A stretch of DNA of 10,416 nt, from NCBI GenBank assembly GCA_025352845.1, contig JANXSC010000318.1:1-10416 (forward strand), given 5' to 3'. The notes below the pieces were generated by a model that had not been told where the DNA came from, made no database searches, and worked only from the letters and a program-made list of their open reading frames with translations. Positions 1-6,643 of the stretch are shown piece after piece. This stretch comes from Opitutaceae bacterium. Lineage in GTDB: Bacteria > Verrucomicrobiota > Verrucomicrobiia > Opitutales > Opitutaceae. Position numbers and translations under genes: made by a program. The stretch's first letter is position 1; each line of letters starts with the position of its first letter.

Positions 1-737
1 TCGCAAGCGGCACAAAGGCCGAGGCCACTTATGGCCCCCGCGGCATGGGCGCCGGCCCCACCGGACTCGCCGCGATGAATCTGAAAACCGGCGAGGTGAA
101 ATTCATCGTCGCCGTGCCGTTCCAGATTGGCCACGTGCAGACCAATCCTTACGTGCCGGGCGAAATCGTTTTTTGCTGGGAAACCGGCGGCAAGGCCCCG
201 CAGCGCACGTGGACCGTCCTCGCCGATGGCACGGGTCTGCGCCCGCTCTACCCCGAGGCGCCCTACGAGTGGGTCACGCACGAAGCAGTCATCACCAAAG
301 ACGAAATCGCCCTCGCCATCATGGGCCACCGCAAACCCGGCGTGAACGACGACTGGGGCGTTGCCGGCACGCGCGAACACCCGACCGGCCTCGCCATCGT
401 GAATCTCCGCACGCGCGAAATGCGCATCGCCGGCCAGACGAAAACCGGCAGCGGCCTCTGGCACGTCCACGGCTCGCCCGACGGGCGCTGGGCGGTCGGC
501 GACGACTTCGCGCGCAACATCTACCTCATCGATCGCCAGACCGACGAAGTGATTCTCCTCTCTGCCGACCACAAGCGCACCGCCGCCGATCACCCGCACC
601 CGACCTTCAGCGCCGACAGCACGCGCATCCAGATCCAGTCCGCCATGCTCTCCGAGGATGGCCGCGCGATGAACATCTGCGTGATCCCGGTGCCGGAGAA
701 ATTATTGCAGCGGACTTATCCGGTGAAGCTGCAGTAG
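1..737 (+). CDS. Oligogalacturonate lyase-like protein (PL22 family), 3' part
   Basis: This is the C-terminal 244 residues of a beta-propeller protein resembling oligogalacturonate lyases (PL22), which split unsaturated or saturated galacturonate oligomers made during pectin breakdown. The frame is already open at base 3, so the true start lies upstream; complete family members are roughly 390 residues. Family-like stretches are HVQTNPYVPGEIVFCWETGG, WVTHEAVI, an NLRTREMRIAGQT strand, GLWHVHGSPDGRWAVGDD and HPHPTFSADSTRIQIQSAM. Histidines that could serve the metal or active site lie at fragment positions 44, 93, 154, 156, 197 and 199. From memory, the Yersinia enzyme uses an HxH pair with a Gln three residues before it; here the HPH pair exists but that position is Ala, so the protein may be a divergent paralogue. 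Galacturonate specificity is inferred from the family. It converges on the downstream sulfatase. Confidence 0.8.
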   Translation, partial: ASGTKAEATYGPRGMGAGPTGLAAMNLKTGEVKFIVAVPFQIGHVQTNPYVPGEIVFCWETGGKAPQRTWTVLADGTGLRPLYPEAPYEWVTHEAVITKDEIALAIMGHRKPGVNDDWGVAGTREHPTGLAIVNLRTREMRIAGQTKTGSGLWHVHGSPDGRWAVGDDFARNIYLIDRQTDEVILLSADHKRTAADHPHPTFSADSTRIQIQSAMLSEDGRAMNICVIPVPEKLLQRTYPVKLQ

Positions 738-787
738 GGAGCATCCGCAAACGGACCGAGAGAAAGCCACGGAGTTATTCCTATCCT

Positions 788-950
788 TCATTCTGAGCGC
801 AGCGAAGAATCCAGCAGGAGGCACGAACACAATTTCGGGTCGCGAATATCCAAGTGGATTCTTCGCTGCGCTGCCAATGACAGCTCGAAGAGCTGTCATT
901 GGCGCGAGCCGCCGAAAGCGTTGCGCTTTAGTTTGTTGTCTCAGAATGAC
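788..950. repeat. Nested inverted-repeat element between convergent genes
   Basis: The left arm 796-813 is the exact reverse complement of 855-872 (18 bp, 41-nt spacer). The outer part of the left arm (789-795) is complementary to 942-948, so one 25-nt arm is matched by a right arm split in two. The intervening 873-941 (69 nt) looks like an insertion and carries its own hairpins: 873-903 and 915-920/924-929. Similar attctgagcg-type palindromes recur in many environmental bacterial genomes as far as I recall, but copy number here cannot be tested. The element fills the gap between the convergent lyase and sulfatase genes and could also end transcription from both sides. Confidence 0.7.
873..903. 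repeat. 14-bp perfect hairpin inside the interrupted repeat
   Basis: Bases 873-885 (gccaatgacagct) pair exactly with 891-903. One further C-G pair at 886/890 leaves a GAA loop, giving 14 uninterrupted pairs. No T-run follows on either strand, so it is not a canonical Rho-independent terminator, although it could slow polymerase or protect 3' ends of the convergent transcripts. It lies in the extra 69-nt segment that splits the right arm of the larger palindrome. Confidence 0.6.
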
Positions 951-980
951 AAACCGCTCGGCACGCCCAGAAGTCACCCC

Positions 981-2453
981 TCACTGCCCCGGTGACCACG
1001 GCGGCGGGCCGCCGTCTTTCGCGCGGAGGAATCTCGCGCCGACCTCGCGATACCACGCGTGCAGTTTCGTGCGCATCGCCGTCACGCGGGCGGGCTGCGC
1101 CGCGGCGAGGTCGCTTTTTTCGCCGATGTCGTCGCGGAGATTGTAGAGTTCGACGACGCCATCCTCGTAATTTTCCACGAGCTTCCAGTCGCCCATGCGA
1201 ATCGCGCCGCCGGGGAAGCCGCCCTGATTGCCGTAGTGCGGGTAGTGCCAATAAAGCGCGTCGCGGGCCGGGGCCGAACCGCCGCGCAGCAGCGGTGCAA
1301 GGCTCTGCCCGTCAATCGTGAGACCGGCAGGCACCTTTACGCCCGCGTAGTCGAGTGCGGTCGCGAAGAGGTCGATGCTCATCACCGGCACATCGCTCGC
1401 AGTGCCGGGGCGCAGCGTCGCAGCAGGCATCCGCACGAGAAACGGCTCGCGGATTCCACCCTCGTAAACCCAGCCCTTCCCGCCGCGCAGCGGGTGATTG
1501 CTCGTGGGCAAACCTTCGGAGGTCGAGAGCCCGCCGTTGTCCGACGTGAAGACGACGAGCGTGCTGTCGGCAAGTCCGAGTTCGTCGAGCTTCTTGAGCA
1601 CGCGGCCAACCGCGGTGTCCATGCTCTCGACCATCGCGGCATACACCGCGTGATTCTGGACGGTGCGCACCTGCCGCGGCGCTTTGACGGAAATGAAGTG
1701 CTGTTTCTCTTCCGCAAACGCGTCCTTCAACCCGAGCCGTTCGGCTTTGGCGCGATATTTTTCGATGAGTTCCTTCGGCGCCTGCAACGGCGTGTGCACG
1801 TCGTAGCAACTGTGCTGGATGAAAAACGGCTTTCCCTCCGCCGCGAATTTCGCGATCAGCGCGGCCGTCTCGGCCGCGAGTCGCATCGTCAGGTGCTCGC
1901 CCAGCGGGCCGTCGGTGAGCCGCGGATTTTTGTAGGGCGAGAAATAACTGGGCGGCGAGCCTTTGGAAAATCCGCCGACGTTCACATCGAAGCCCTGCGC
2001 CTCGGGCCAGAATTTTTCCTCTTCCCCGAGATGCCACTTCCCGACAAACGCCGTGCGGTAGCCCGCGGGCCGCAGCACCTCGGCGAGCGTCGTCTCCTCC
2101 AGCGGCATTTGCAGCGTGAGCGGCGCATTTTGAAACCGCTCGACGCGCATCCCCGCGAGCCAGTTGGTGAGTCCGGCGCGCGTCGGGTAGCGCCCCGTCT
2201 GAATCGAGTAGCGCGTCGGCGAGCACACCGGATTCGCCGCGTAGCCCGACGTGAACCGCACGCCCGTCGCCGCGAGCCGGTCGAGATTCGGCGTCTCATA
2301 AAACGTCTTAGGATTATTCGCCCCCATGTCCATGTAGCCGTAGTCGTCGGCGAGAAAAATGAGGACATTGCGCGGCTTGGCCGCAGGCGCTGTCGCCGCA
2401 ACGGCGAATGCGGACTTAAGGAGCAAGCCGGCGAGAAACGGGGTGAATTTCAT
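981..2453 (-). CDS. Secreted type I (formylglycine-dependent) sulfatase
   Basis: This 490-residue exported hydrolase should remove sulfate esters, probably from a polysaccharide or its fragments. The start at 2453 was chosen because MKFTPFLAGLLLKSAFAVAA reads as a signal peptide; an in-frame ATG at 2555 would put 34 unsuited residues before it. The sulfatase signature C77-S-P-T-R has the cysteine form, which requires conversion to formylglycine by a maturation enzyme; none is encoded here. Other family features are the metal ligands D36-D37 (FLADDYGY), GKWHLG with K139 and H141, H220 in YDVHTP, D305-N306 in FTSDNGG, and K326 in RGGKGW. The C-terminal part (WHYPHYGNQGG, GDWKLVENYEDG, LYNLRDDIGE) is typical of arylsulfatase-like S1 enzymes. 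No Shine-Dalgarno sequence precedes the ATG. The exact sulfated substrate cannot be read from the sequence. Confidence 0.92.
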   Translation of the reverse strand: MKFTPFLAGLLLKSAFAVAATAPAAKPRNVLIFLADDYGYMDMGANNPKTFYETPNLDRLAATGVRFTSGYAANPVCSPTRYSIQTGRYPTRAGLTNWLAGMRVERFQNAPLTLQMPLEETTLAEVLRPAGYRTAFVGKWHLGEEEKFWPEAQGFDVNVGGFSKGSPPSYFSPYKNPRLTDGPLGEHLTMRLAAETAALIAKFAAEGKPFFIQHSCYDVHTPLQAPKELIEKYRAKAERLGLKDAFAEEKQHFISVKAPRQVRTVQNHAVYAAMVESMDTAVGRVLKKLDELGLADSTLVVFTSDNGGLSTSEGLPTSNHPLRGGKGWVYEGGIREPFLVRMPAATLRPGTASDVPVMSIDLFATALDYAGVKVPAGLTIDGQSLAPLLRGGSAPARDALYWHYPHYGNQGGFPGGAIRMGDWKLVENYEDGVVELYNLRDDIGEKSDLAAAQPARVTAMRTKLHAWYREVGARFLRAKDGGPPPWSPGQ

Positions 2454-2726
2454 AGAGAAATGGAGAGCGCCGAGAGGCAAAGCGGCGGAGCGGAAACGCG
2501 CGAGGGATTTCGATGGCGGCGGGCGGACTACGTTACTTTGCGACACCGACGCCAACTACCAAGCGTAGGCGGAATATCCGGAGTCGTGGCTACGGCAAAT
2601 CTGTCGACAACCCGCAAGCCCTCCGGCAAAAAAACTCCAAATATGCAGTTCGCTTCGATCCTTGTTGTGCGACAACGCGATGTTTCGCGCGTGCATCTAA
2701 AGCAATGTTAGGCGGCTTACCGCATC
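2454..2726. other. Intergenic region upstream of sulfatase and small membrane gene
   Basis: No convincing gene is visible in these 273 nt between divergent genes, so promoters for both should lie here, but I could not pick out clear -35/-10 pairs. The A+T content rises compared with neighbouring genes. Two adjacent small stem-loops are present: 2664-2668 with 2672-2676 (gttgt/acaac), and 2676-2680 with 2685-2689 (cgcga/tcgcg). A heptamer GTTAGGC at 2707-2713 matches the GTTRRRY core of integron attC sites, 13 nt before the next start codon, but no complete partner arm was found upstream. Confidence 0.45.
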
Positions 2727-3077
2727 ATGCACTCACACGCACCAGAAGGGAGAAGGAAAATTATTCGTTGGACTGTCATCCTCTTGATCGCAGCGACACA
2801 TTTCGCTGTCAGTTTTGTTGCACTGCTCTTTTCGTTCGGCACCTCCACGTCTCGCTTCGACTCGCCCTCGCCTGCCCCTTACTCAGCGCTTGAGACATTC
2901 ATGGATCGCCTCACGGACGTTCTCTTCTTTCCTGCTGTTCCGCTTTGGCCGACGCCAGCGCCGGGGATTCTGGGGCATCTCCTTATCGCGCTGAACAGTT
3001 TACTCTGGGCCGTGTGCATTTACGCAGCGGTTCGGTTTGTGATATTGAGAGTTCGTCGTCATGAGAACGCCGCGTAA
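2727..3077 (+). CDS. Small hypothetical membrane protein, two predicted helices
   Basis: I do not recognise a named family for this 116-residue protein. It begins with a short basic segment (residues 8-14, GRRKIIR), followed by a hydrophobic helix at about 15-37 and a second at about 81-107, ending in a basic tail (RVRRHE). Residues 62-73 (LTDVLFFPAVPL) are also hydrophobic and may lie along or partly in the membrane. Its DNA is clearly less GC-rich than its neighbours and its codon use is less biased to G/C in third positions, which points to recent arrival. A GTTAGGC motif sits just upstream, and a cgtaac...gagccg motif overlaps and follows its stop codon; both loosely resemble integron cassette ends. 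The 67-nt gap to the next same-strand gene makes co-transcription possible. Coding status rests on the clean frame and coherent hydrophobic pattern. Confidence 0.65.
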   Translation: MHSHAPEGRRKIIRWTVILLIAATHFAVSFVALLFSFGTSTSRFDSPSPAPYSALETFMDRLTDVLFFPAVPLWPTPAPGILGHLLIALNSLLWAVCIYAAVRFVILRVRRHENAA

Positions 3078-3144
3078 CACCCAGTTGAGCCGCAGCCAGT
3101 CGCACACTAGGTCGATAAGCATTACAACCCGCGCTCCATAACCG

Positions 3145-3813
3145 ATGCTTTCCAAGCTGCCACGTTGGGTTTGGGCCGGGGTGTGGACGCTGGCGTTTGT
3201 CGCGGGCATGGTGAACGTCGTCGGCCTGCTCGGTTTCGAGCGGCAGGCGATCACGCACCTCACAGGCACGACAACGACGCTGGCCGCGGCCCTCGCAGCG
3301 CTGGATTGGTCAACGGCGCTGCATCTCGCGGCGGTGATCGGCTCGTTCCTCGCGGGGACCGTGTTGAGCGGGATGATTATTCGGGACAGCAAACTCCAGT
3401 TGGGCGGCCGCTACAGCGTCGCGCTGCTGCTGGAATCGGCGCTGCTGTGCGCCGCCGTGCCGCTGCTTCAGCGCCACAATCTCATCGGTATCTATTTTGC
3501 GACCGCGGCGTGCGGCCTGCAAAACGCCATGGTGAGCACCTACAGCGGGGCGGTGGTCCGCACCACGCACATCTCCGGCATGTTTACCGACCTCGGGATC
3601 TTCCTCGGCCACACCCTGCGCGGCATCCCCGTCGATGTGCTGCGGCTGCGCCTGTGTTTGCTCATCATCTCGGCGTTTCTCTGCGGTGGCATCGCGGGCG
3701 CGGCGGCTTTTCATCGCCTCGAATATGCTGCGCTGTTCATTCCCGGCGGGATCGTCGCGGCGACCGCCTTGGCCTATGGGATCTACCGGATGCGCCACAC
3801 GCACGTGATCTAG
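3145..3813 (+). CDS. DUF1275 / YoaK-family membrane protein
   Basis: This 222-residue integral membrane protein matches the DUF1275 (YoaK) family in length and motifs; the biochemical role of the family is not established. Family hallmarks are an N-terminal helix ending in GLLGFERQAITHLTGTTTTL (residues 27-46), in the position where relatives have a conserved HxTG-type segment, and the central CGLQNAMVSTYSG (123-135) followed by RTTHISGMFTDLG (139-151). About six hydrophobic segments are visible: 9-30, 57-78, 86-105, 112-131, 170-188 and 194-215. The ATG at 3145 is preceded by no Shine-Dalgarno sequence but gives the expected family N-terminus. A likely terminator follows the stop codon, separating it from the peptidase gene. 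It shows no obvious functional tie to its neighbours. Confidence 0.88.
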   Translation: MLSKLPRWVWAGVWTLAFVAGMVNVVGLLGFERQAITHLTGTTTTLAAALAALDWSTALHLAAVIGSFLAGTVLSGMIIRDSKLQLGGRYSVALLLESALLCAAVPLLQRHNLIGIYFATAACGLQNAMVSTYSGAVVRTTHISGMFTDLGIFLGHTLRGIPVDVLRLRLCLLIISAFLCGGIAGAAAFHRLEYAALFIPGGIVAATALAYGIYRMRHTHVI

Positions 3814-3847
3814 CGCGCAACCCGGTCGCGCGCGCAGACGCAGCGGG

Positions 3848-3874
3848 CGAACCCCACTCGGTTCGTTGCTTTTT
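3848..3874 (+). terminator. Putative Rho-independent terminator
   Basis: Bases 3848-3853 (cgaacc) pair with 3860-3865 (ggttcg) around a 6-nt loop, extendable by two G-T pairs (3847/3866 and 3846/3867). A run of five T (3870-3874) follows within a few bases. It lies 35 nt after the stop of the DUF1275 gene and before the start of the next gene, as expected for a terminator. The stem is short and the T-run is not immediately adjacent, so strength is uncertain. Confidence 0.45.
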
Positions 3875-3932
3875 CCACTCAGGCCGCCTCTGCTTTTCGG
3901 GCCGCCTCAACTCTCATCCCTCCCCGTTGCCG

Positions 3933-5732
3933 ATGAAATCGTTCACCCCGCTTCCCGTCGTCGCCGCGCTCGCCGCCTTCGGCATTCCACTCTGCGCCCT
4001 CGCCCAAGACTTCCGTCACGGTGAGCCCTCGCCCTCGCAGCGCCCCGCCGCCAGCTACGTGCCCGATCTCCCCAAGCTCGCGCGCCCCGCGTCGAGCGAG
4101 CTGCGCGAACTCGTCGAGCGCTACGTGCATGACCGCGACGCGTTGCTGCGTTTTTATTCGGTGCCCGGCTCAGCGCTGCAGCTCACGCGGCTCGGCGAGT
4201 TTCAATCCGCGTGGTTTGCACGGCTCGACGCCGTGCCCTTCGATCCGCTCGGTGTTGAGGGCCGCATCGACTGGCATCTGCTCCGCCAGCAGCTCCAGCA
4301 AGAGCTCGCGCTCAACGCCCGCACCGCCGCGCGCAACACCGAGCTGGCCGCCCTCCTGCCCTTCGCCGACGCCATCGCGCAGCTTCAGGAATCGCGCCGC
4401 CTGCTCGAGCCCGTCGACGCGCGCGTTGCCGCCGCCACACTCGGCCAGCTCGCCGCCGACATCGCTGCCACGCGCAAAACCCTCGAAGCCGACGCCGCGA
4501 AAAAACCCAACAAGATTCTCGCCCTCCGCGCCGCCACGCGCCTCGACGATCTTTCGCGCACGCTGAAAAACTGGTTCGACCATTACAACGCCTACGACCC
4601 GCAATTCGGCTGGTGGACCCGCGAGCCGCACGCCGCCGCCGCCAAGGCGCTCGACGGCTACGCGAAATTCCTCCGCGAGAAGATCGTCGGCTTCAAGGAG
4701 GGCGAGGATGAACCCATCGTCGGCGATCCCATCGGCGCCGAGGGGTTGAAGCACAATCTCGCGCGCGAGATGATTCCCTACACCGCCGAGCAGCTCATCG
4801 CCGTCGGCGAAAAGGAATTCGCGTGGTGCGAGGCCGAGTGGAAACGCGCCGCGCGCGACATGGGCCTCGGCGACGACTGGCGCGCCGCGCTCGAGCGCAT
4901 CAAGCGCGACCATGTTGAGCCCGGCGCGCAGCCCGCGCTCATCGCCGAGCAGGCCTACGAGGCGATCGCGTTTGTGACGAAGCGCGACCTCGTGACCGTG
5001 CCCGCGCACGCCATCGACACGTTTCGGATGTCGATGATGGCGCCCGAGCGCCAGAAAGTGAACCCGTTCTTCCTCGGCGGCGAAACCATCCAGGTTTCCT
5101 TCCCCACCGACACCATGGGGCACGACGCGAAGCTCGACAGCCTCCGCGCCAACAACCGCCACTTCTGCCGCGCCACCGTCCACCACGAGCTGATCCCCGG
5201 CCACCATCTCCAGCAGTGGTATGCCGCGCGCCACAATCCCCACCGCGCACTCTTCGCCACGCCGTTCTGGACCGAGGGCTGGGCGCTCTGGTGGGAATTT
5301 CATCTCTGGGATTTGGGTTTCCCGCAGACGCCGGAGAACCGCGCCGGCATGCTCTTCTGGCGCACGCACCGCGCCGCGCGCATCGTCTTCTCGCTGAACT
5401 TCCACCTCGGCAAATGGACGCCGCAGCAGTGCATCGACTTCCTCGTCGAGCGCGTCGGCCACGACCGTCACACCGCGACCGGCGAGGTGCGCCGCTCCTT
5501 CAACGGCGACTACTCCCCGCTCTATCAAGTCGGCTACATGATGGGCGCGATCCAGCTCCGCGCACTCTACGCCGAACTCGTCACGTCCGGCAAAATGAAG
5601 GAACGCGATTTCCACGACCGCATCCTCGAAGGCGGCCCGATGCCCATCGAGATGGTCCGCGCGCACGTGATGGCCACCAAACTCCCCCGCGATTACCGCA
5701 GCTCCTGGAAATTCGTCGGCGAACAACCATGA
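3933..5732 (+). CDS. Secreted DUF885-family putative metallopeptidase
   Basis: This 599-residue exported protein belongs to the DUF885 family (PF05960), whose members look like zinc peptidases but are mostly uncharacterised. The ATG at 3933 begins a clear signal peptide (MKSFTPLPVVAALAAFGIPL, cut probably after ALA-24); the frame is open further upstream, but that part overlaps the preceding gene and reads as nonsense. The presumed zinc site is H418-E419-L-I-P-G-H424, the HExxPGH form typical of the family, with a glutamate in TEGWALWWE (E448) as a likely third ligand. The C-terminal stretch FNGDYSPLYQVGYMMGAIQL is also family-like. Length matches relatives. It probably acts outside the cytoplasm on peptides; the substrate is unknown. 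No Shine-Dalgarno sequence precedes the start. It lies just upstream of the remains of another peptidase gene, so the two may once have formed a peptide-use cluster. Confidence 0.88.
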   Translation: MKSFTPLPVVAALAAFGIPLCALAQDFRHGEPSPSQRPAASYVPDLPKLARPASSELRELVERYVHDRDALLRFYSVPGSALQLTRLGEFQSAWFARLDAVPFDPLGVEGRIDWHLLRQQLQQELALNARTAARNTELAALLPFADAIAQLQESRRLLEPVDARVAAATLGQLAADIAATRKTLEADAAKKPNKILALRAATRLDDLSRTLKNWFDHYNAYDPQFGWWTREPHAAAAKALDGYAKFLREKIVGFKEGEDEPIVGDPIGAEGLKHNLAREMIPYTAEQLIAVGEKEFAWCEAEWKRAARDMGLGDDWRAALERIKRDHVEPGAQPALIAEQAYEAIAFVTKRDLVTVPAHAIDTFRMSMMAPERQKVNPFFLGGETIQVSFPTDTMGHDAKLDSLRANNRHFCRATVHHELIPGHHLQQWYAARHNPHRALFATPFWTEGWALWWEFHLWDLGFPQTPENRAGMLFWRTHRAARIVFSLNFHLGKWTPQQCIDFLVERVGHDRHTATGEVRRSFNGDYSPLYQVGYMMGAIQLRALYAELVTSGKMKERDFHDRILEGGPMPIEMVRAHVMATKLPRDYRSSWKFVGEQP

Positions 5733-5770
5733 GACTCCTACTGCCTGATTTCGCGGAAACGCCCCGCACG

Positions 5771-5982
5771 CTCCGAAGCCCCGGAGGGATGAAATGCGAT
5801 CGACGCCCCGCAGGGGCGAAATGCGATAGCCCAGCGCAACGCGCTGGGTATTGGGCAAGAAAAATGATGAGCCCTGAAGGGGCGAAACTTCATCGCCGTT
5901 TCGCCCTTTCAGGGCTCGTGAAATACCATGCTGGATTCCCAGGGCGCGTGCCCTGGGCTATCATCTTTCGCCCCTTTGGGGC
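5771..5982. repeat. Cluster of six consecutive palindromic hairpins
   Basis: Six hairpins follow one another: 5771-5775/5782-5786 (5 bp); 5804-5809/5813-5818 (6 bp, loop gca); 5830-5837/5841-5848 (8 bp, cccagcgc with loop aac); 5870-5888/5898-5916 (19 bp with one G-T pair); 5938-5945/5950-5957 (8 bp, cccagggc with loop gcgt); and 5970-5974/5978-5982 (5 bp, loop ttt). A direct repeat gaaatgcgat occurs at 5791-5800 and 5818-5827. The third and fifth hairpins are related to each other, and the block reads as inversely oriented copies of the same hairpin family around the long central stem. Comparable strings occur between genes in planctomycete and verrucomicrobial genomes as I recall. It starts 38 nt after the peptidase stop codon. 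Confidence 0.8.
5870..5916. repeat. 19-bp central stem of the hairpin cluster
   Basis: Arms 5870-5888 and 5898-5916 are reverse complements at 18 of 19 positions, and the remaining position (5879/5907) forms a G-T pair in RNA. The loop is 9 nt (5889-5897). This is the axis about which the flanking smaller hairpins are roughly mirrored (gcgctggg side to the left, cccagggc side to the right). The stem lacks a T-run but could stabilise the 3' end of the upstream peptidase mRNA. Confidence 0.7.
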
Positions 5983-6028
5983 TTCCGTAAATCGCCGCGC
6001 TTTCGCCGGCATCCGGTCTTCTCCCTTT

Positions 6029-6055
6029 TTCGTGTCGTTCGTGTATTTCGTGGTG
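6029..6055. repeat. Three imperfect 9-nt tandem units (TTCGTGnnn)
   Basis: Three units, TTCGTGTCG, TTCGTGTAT and TTCGTGGTG, lie head to tail. Strings of this type (read on the other strand as repeats of cacgaa) are familiar intergenic sequence in environmental bacterial genomes. In the frame of the following peptidase remnant they encode a hydrophobic run (FFVSFVYFVV) that mimics a signal-peptide core, so the apparent N-terminus of that remnant may be repeat-derived. Confidence 0.55.
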
Positions 6056-6635
6056 CCCTTCTCCCTGTCTGGAGCCGAGCCCACACCGAAACTCCACCAC
6101 GGCCCCGTCGATCCCCACTGGATCGGAAACGCCTCGCGCTTCTGGTATCGCGTCGATGTGCCCGGCGGCGGCGAGGAGTTCTTCGTCGTCGATGGCGACA
6201 AAGCCACGCGCACCCCGGCCTTCGACCCTGCGCGCGCCGCCGCCGCCAAATACCCCGCGCTGGGTGCGCTGTTGTTTCACGGCGATTTCTACCACGCCGC
6301 CGCCTCCGACTGCGGCTGCCACGACAACCGCATGGATAAGATCTGGTGGAGCGAGCAGTGGTTCGGCTGGCCCGTCGGGCCAGAATACGCGGCGAACTCC
6401 AACGTCACCCACGCCGCCAAGCTGCAGGGCAAACTCTTCCTCGTCGTCGGCGAGCTGGACAAAAACGTCGACCCCGCGAGCACCTACCAGGTCGCCAACG
6501 CCCTCGCGAAAGCCGGCCGGAATTTTCGACTACCTCGTCATGCCCGGCGCCGGCCACGGCGTCTTCCGCGCGCCCTACGGCCGAAAGCGCATGGAGGGAT
6601 TTTTTGTGCGCGCGCTTCGGCCCGCGATCCCATGA
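6050..6635 (+). pseudogene. Broken S9 dipeptidyl-peptidase/prolyl-oligopeptidase gene
   Basis: The remains encode parts of a serine peptidase of family S9 (DPP IV/prolyl oligopeptidase-like), normally about 700-800 residues. The first part (DPHWIGNASRFWYRVDVPGG, then FFVVDGDKATRTPAFD) matches the start of the N-terminal propeller domain. At about 6248-6266 it jumps to the end of the hydrolase domain: ALLFHGDFYHAAASDCGCHD, NRMDKIWW, KLFLVVGELDKNVDPAS. The propeller and the GxSxGG nucleophile segment, which should directly precede ALLFHGDFY, are absent. At a run of four T (6523-6526) the frame changes: frame 2 gives ...ALAKAGRNF, and the continuation DYLVMPGAGHG...FFVRAL lies in frame 3, as if one T was added. 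The Asp (6470-6472) and His (6555-6557) of the triad survive. No credible start codon is visible; the frame runs back through the hairpin block. The left boundary given is arbitrary. A functional protein is very unlikely. Confidence 0.85.
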
Positions 6636-6643
6636 CGCGAATT

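Noticed and set aside
873..903. Canonical Rho-independent terminator between lyase and sulfatase
   Set aside because: The stem is strong but no T-run follows on either strand, so only a looser 3'-end role is possible.
1059..2711. Plus-strand open frame of 550 codons opposite the sulfatase
   Set aside because: It is rich in Arg and lacks any motif, while the minus strand encodes all sulfatase signatures; a shadow frame.
3075..3140. Complete attC site after the small membrane gene
   Set aside because: A left-arm-like motif is present, but no GTTRRRY partner with matching complementary arms occurs before the next gene.
3165..3932. Upstream extension of the DUF885 frame
   Set aside because: It overlaps the DUF1275 gene in another frame and yields an Arg/Pro/His-rich string; the signal peptide at 3933 marks the true start.
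4170..5858. Open frame of 562 codons on the minus strand
   Set aside because: It is antisense to the DUF885 gene, whose signal peptide and HExxPGH motif are clear. Its product is an alanine-, glycine- and valine-rich string with no recognisable motif, a known effect of high GC in third codon positions.
5771..5982. CRISPR array
   Set aside because: The repeated units are hairpins of differing size in opposing orientations, without equal-length direct repeats and spacers, and no cas genes are near.
5729..6049. Start of the S9 remnant at the ATG overlapping the DUF885 stop
   Set aside because: The ATGA overlap looks like operon coupling, but the frame from there passes through the whole hairpin repeat block and has no resemblance to S9 proteins.
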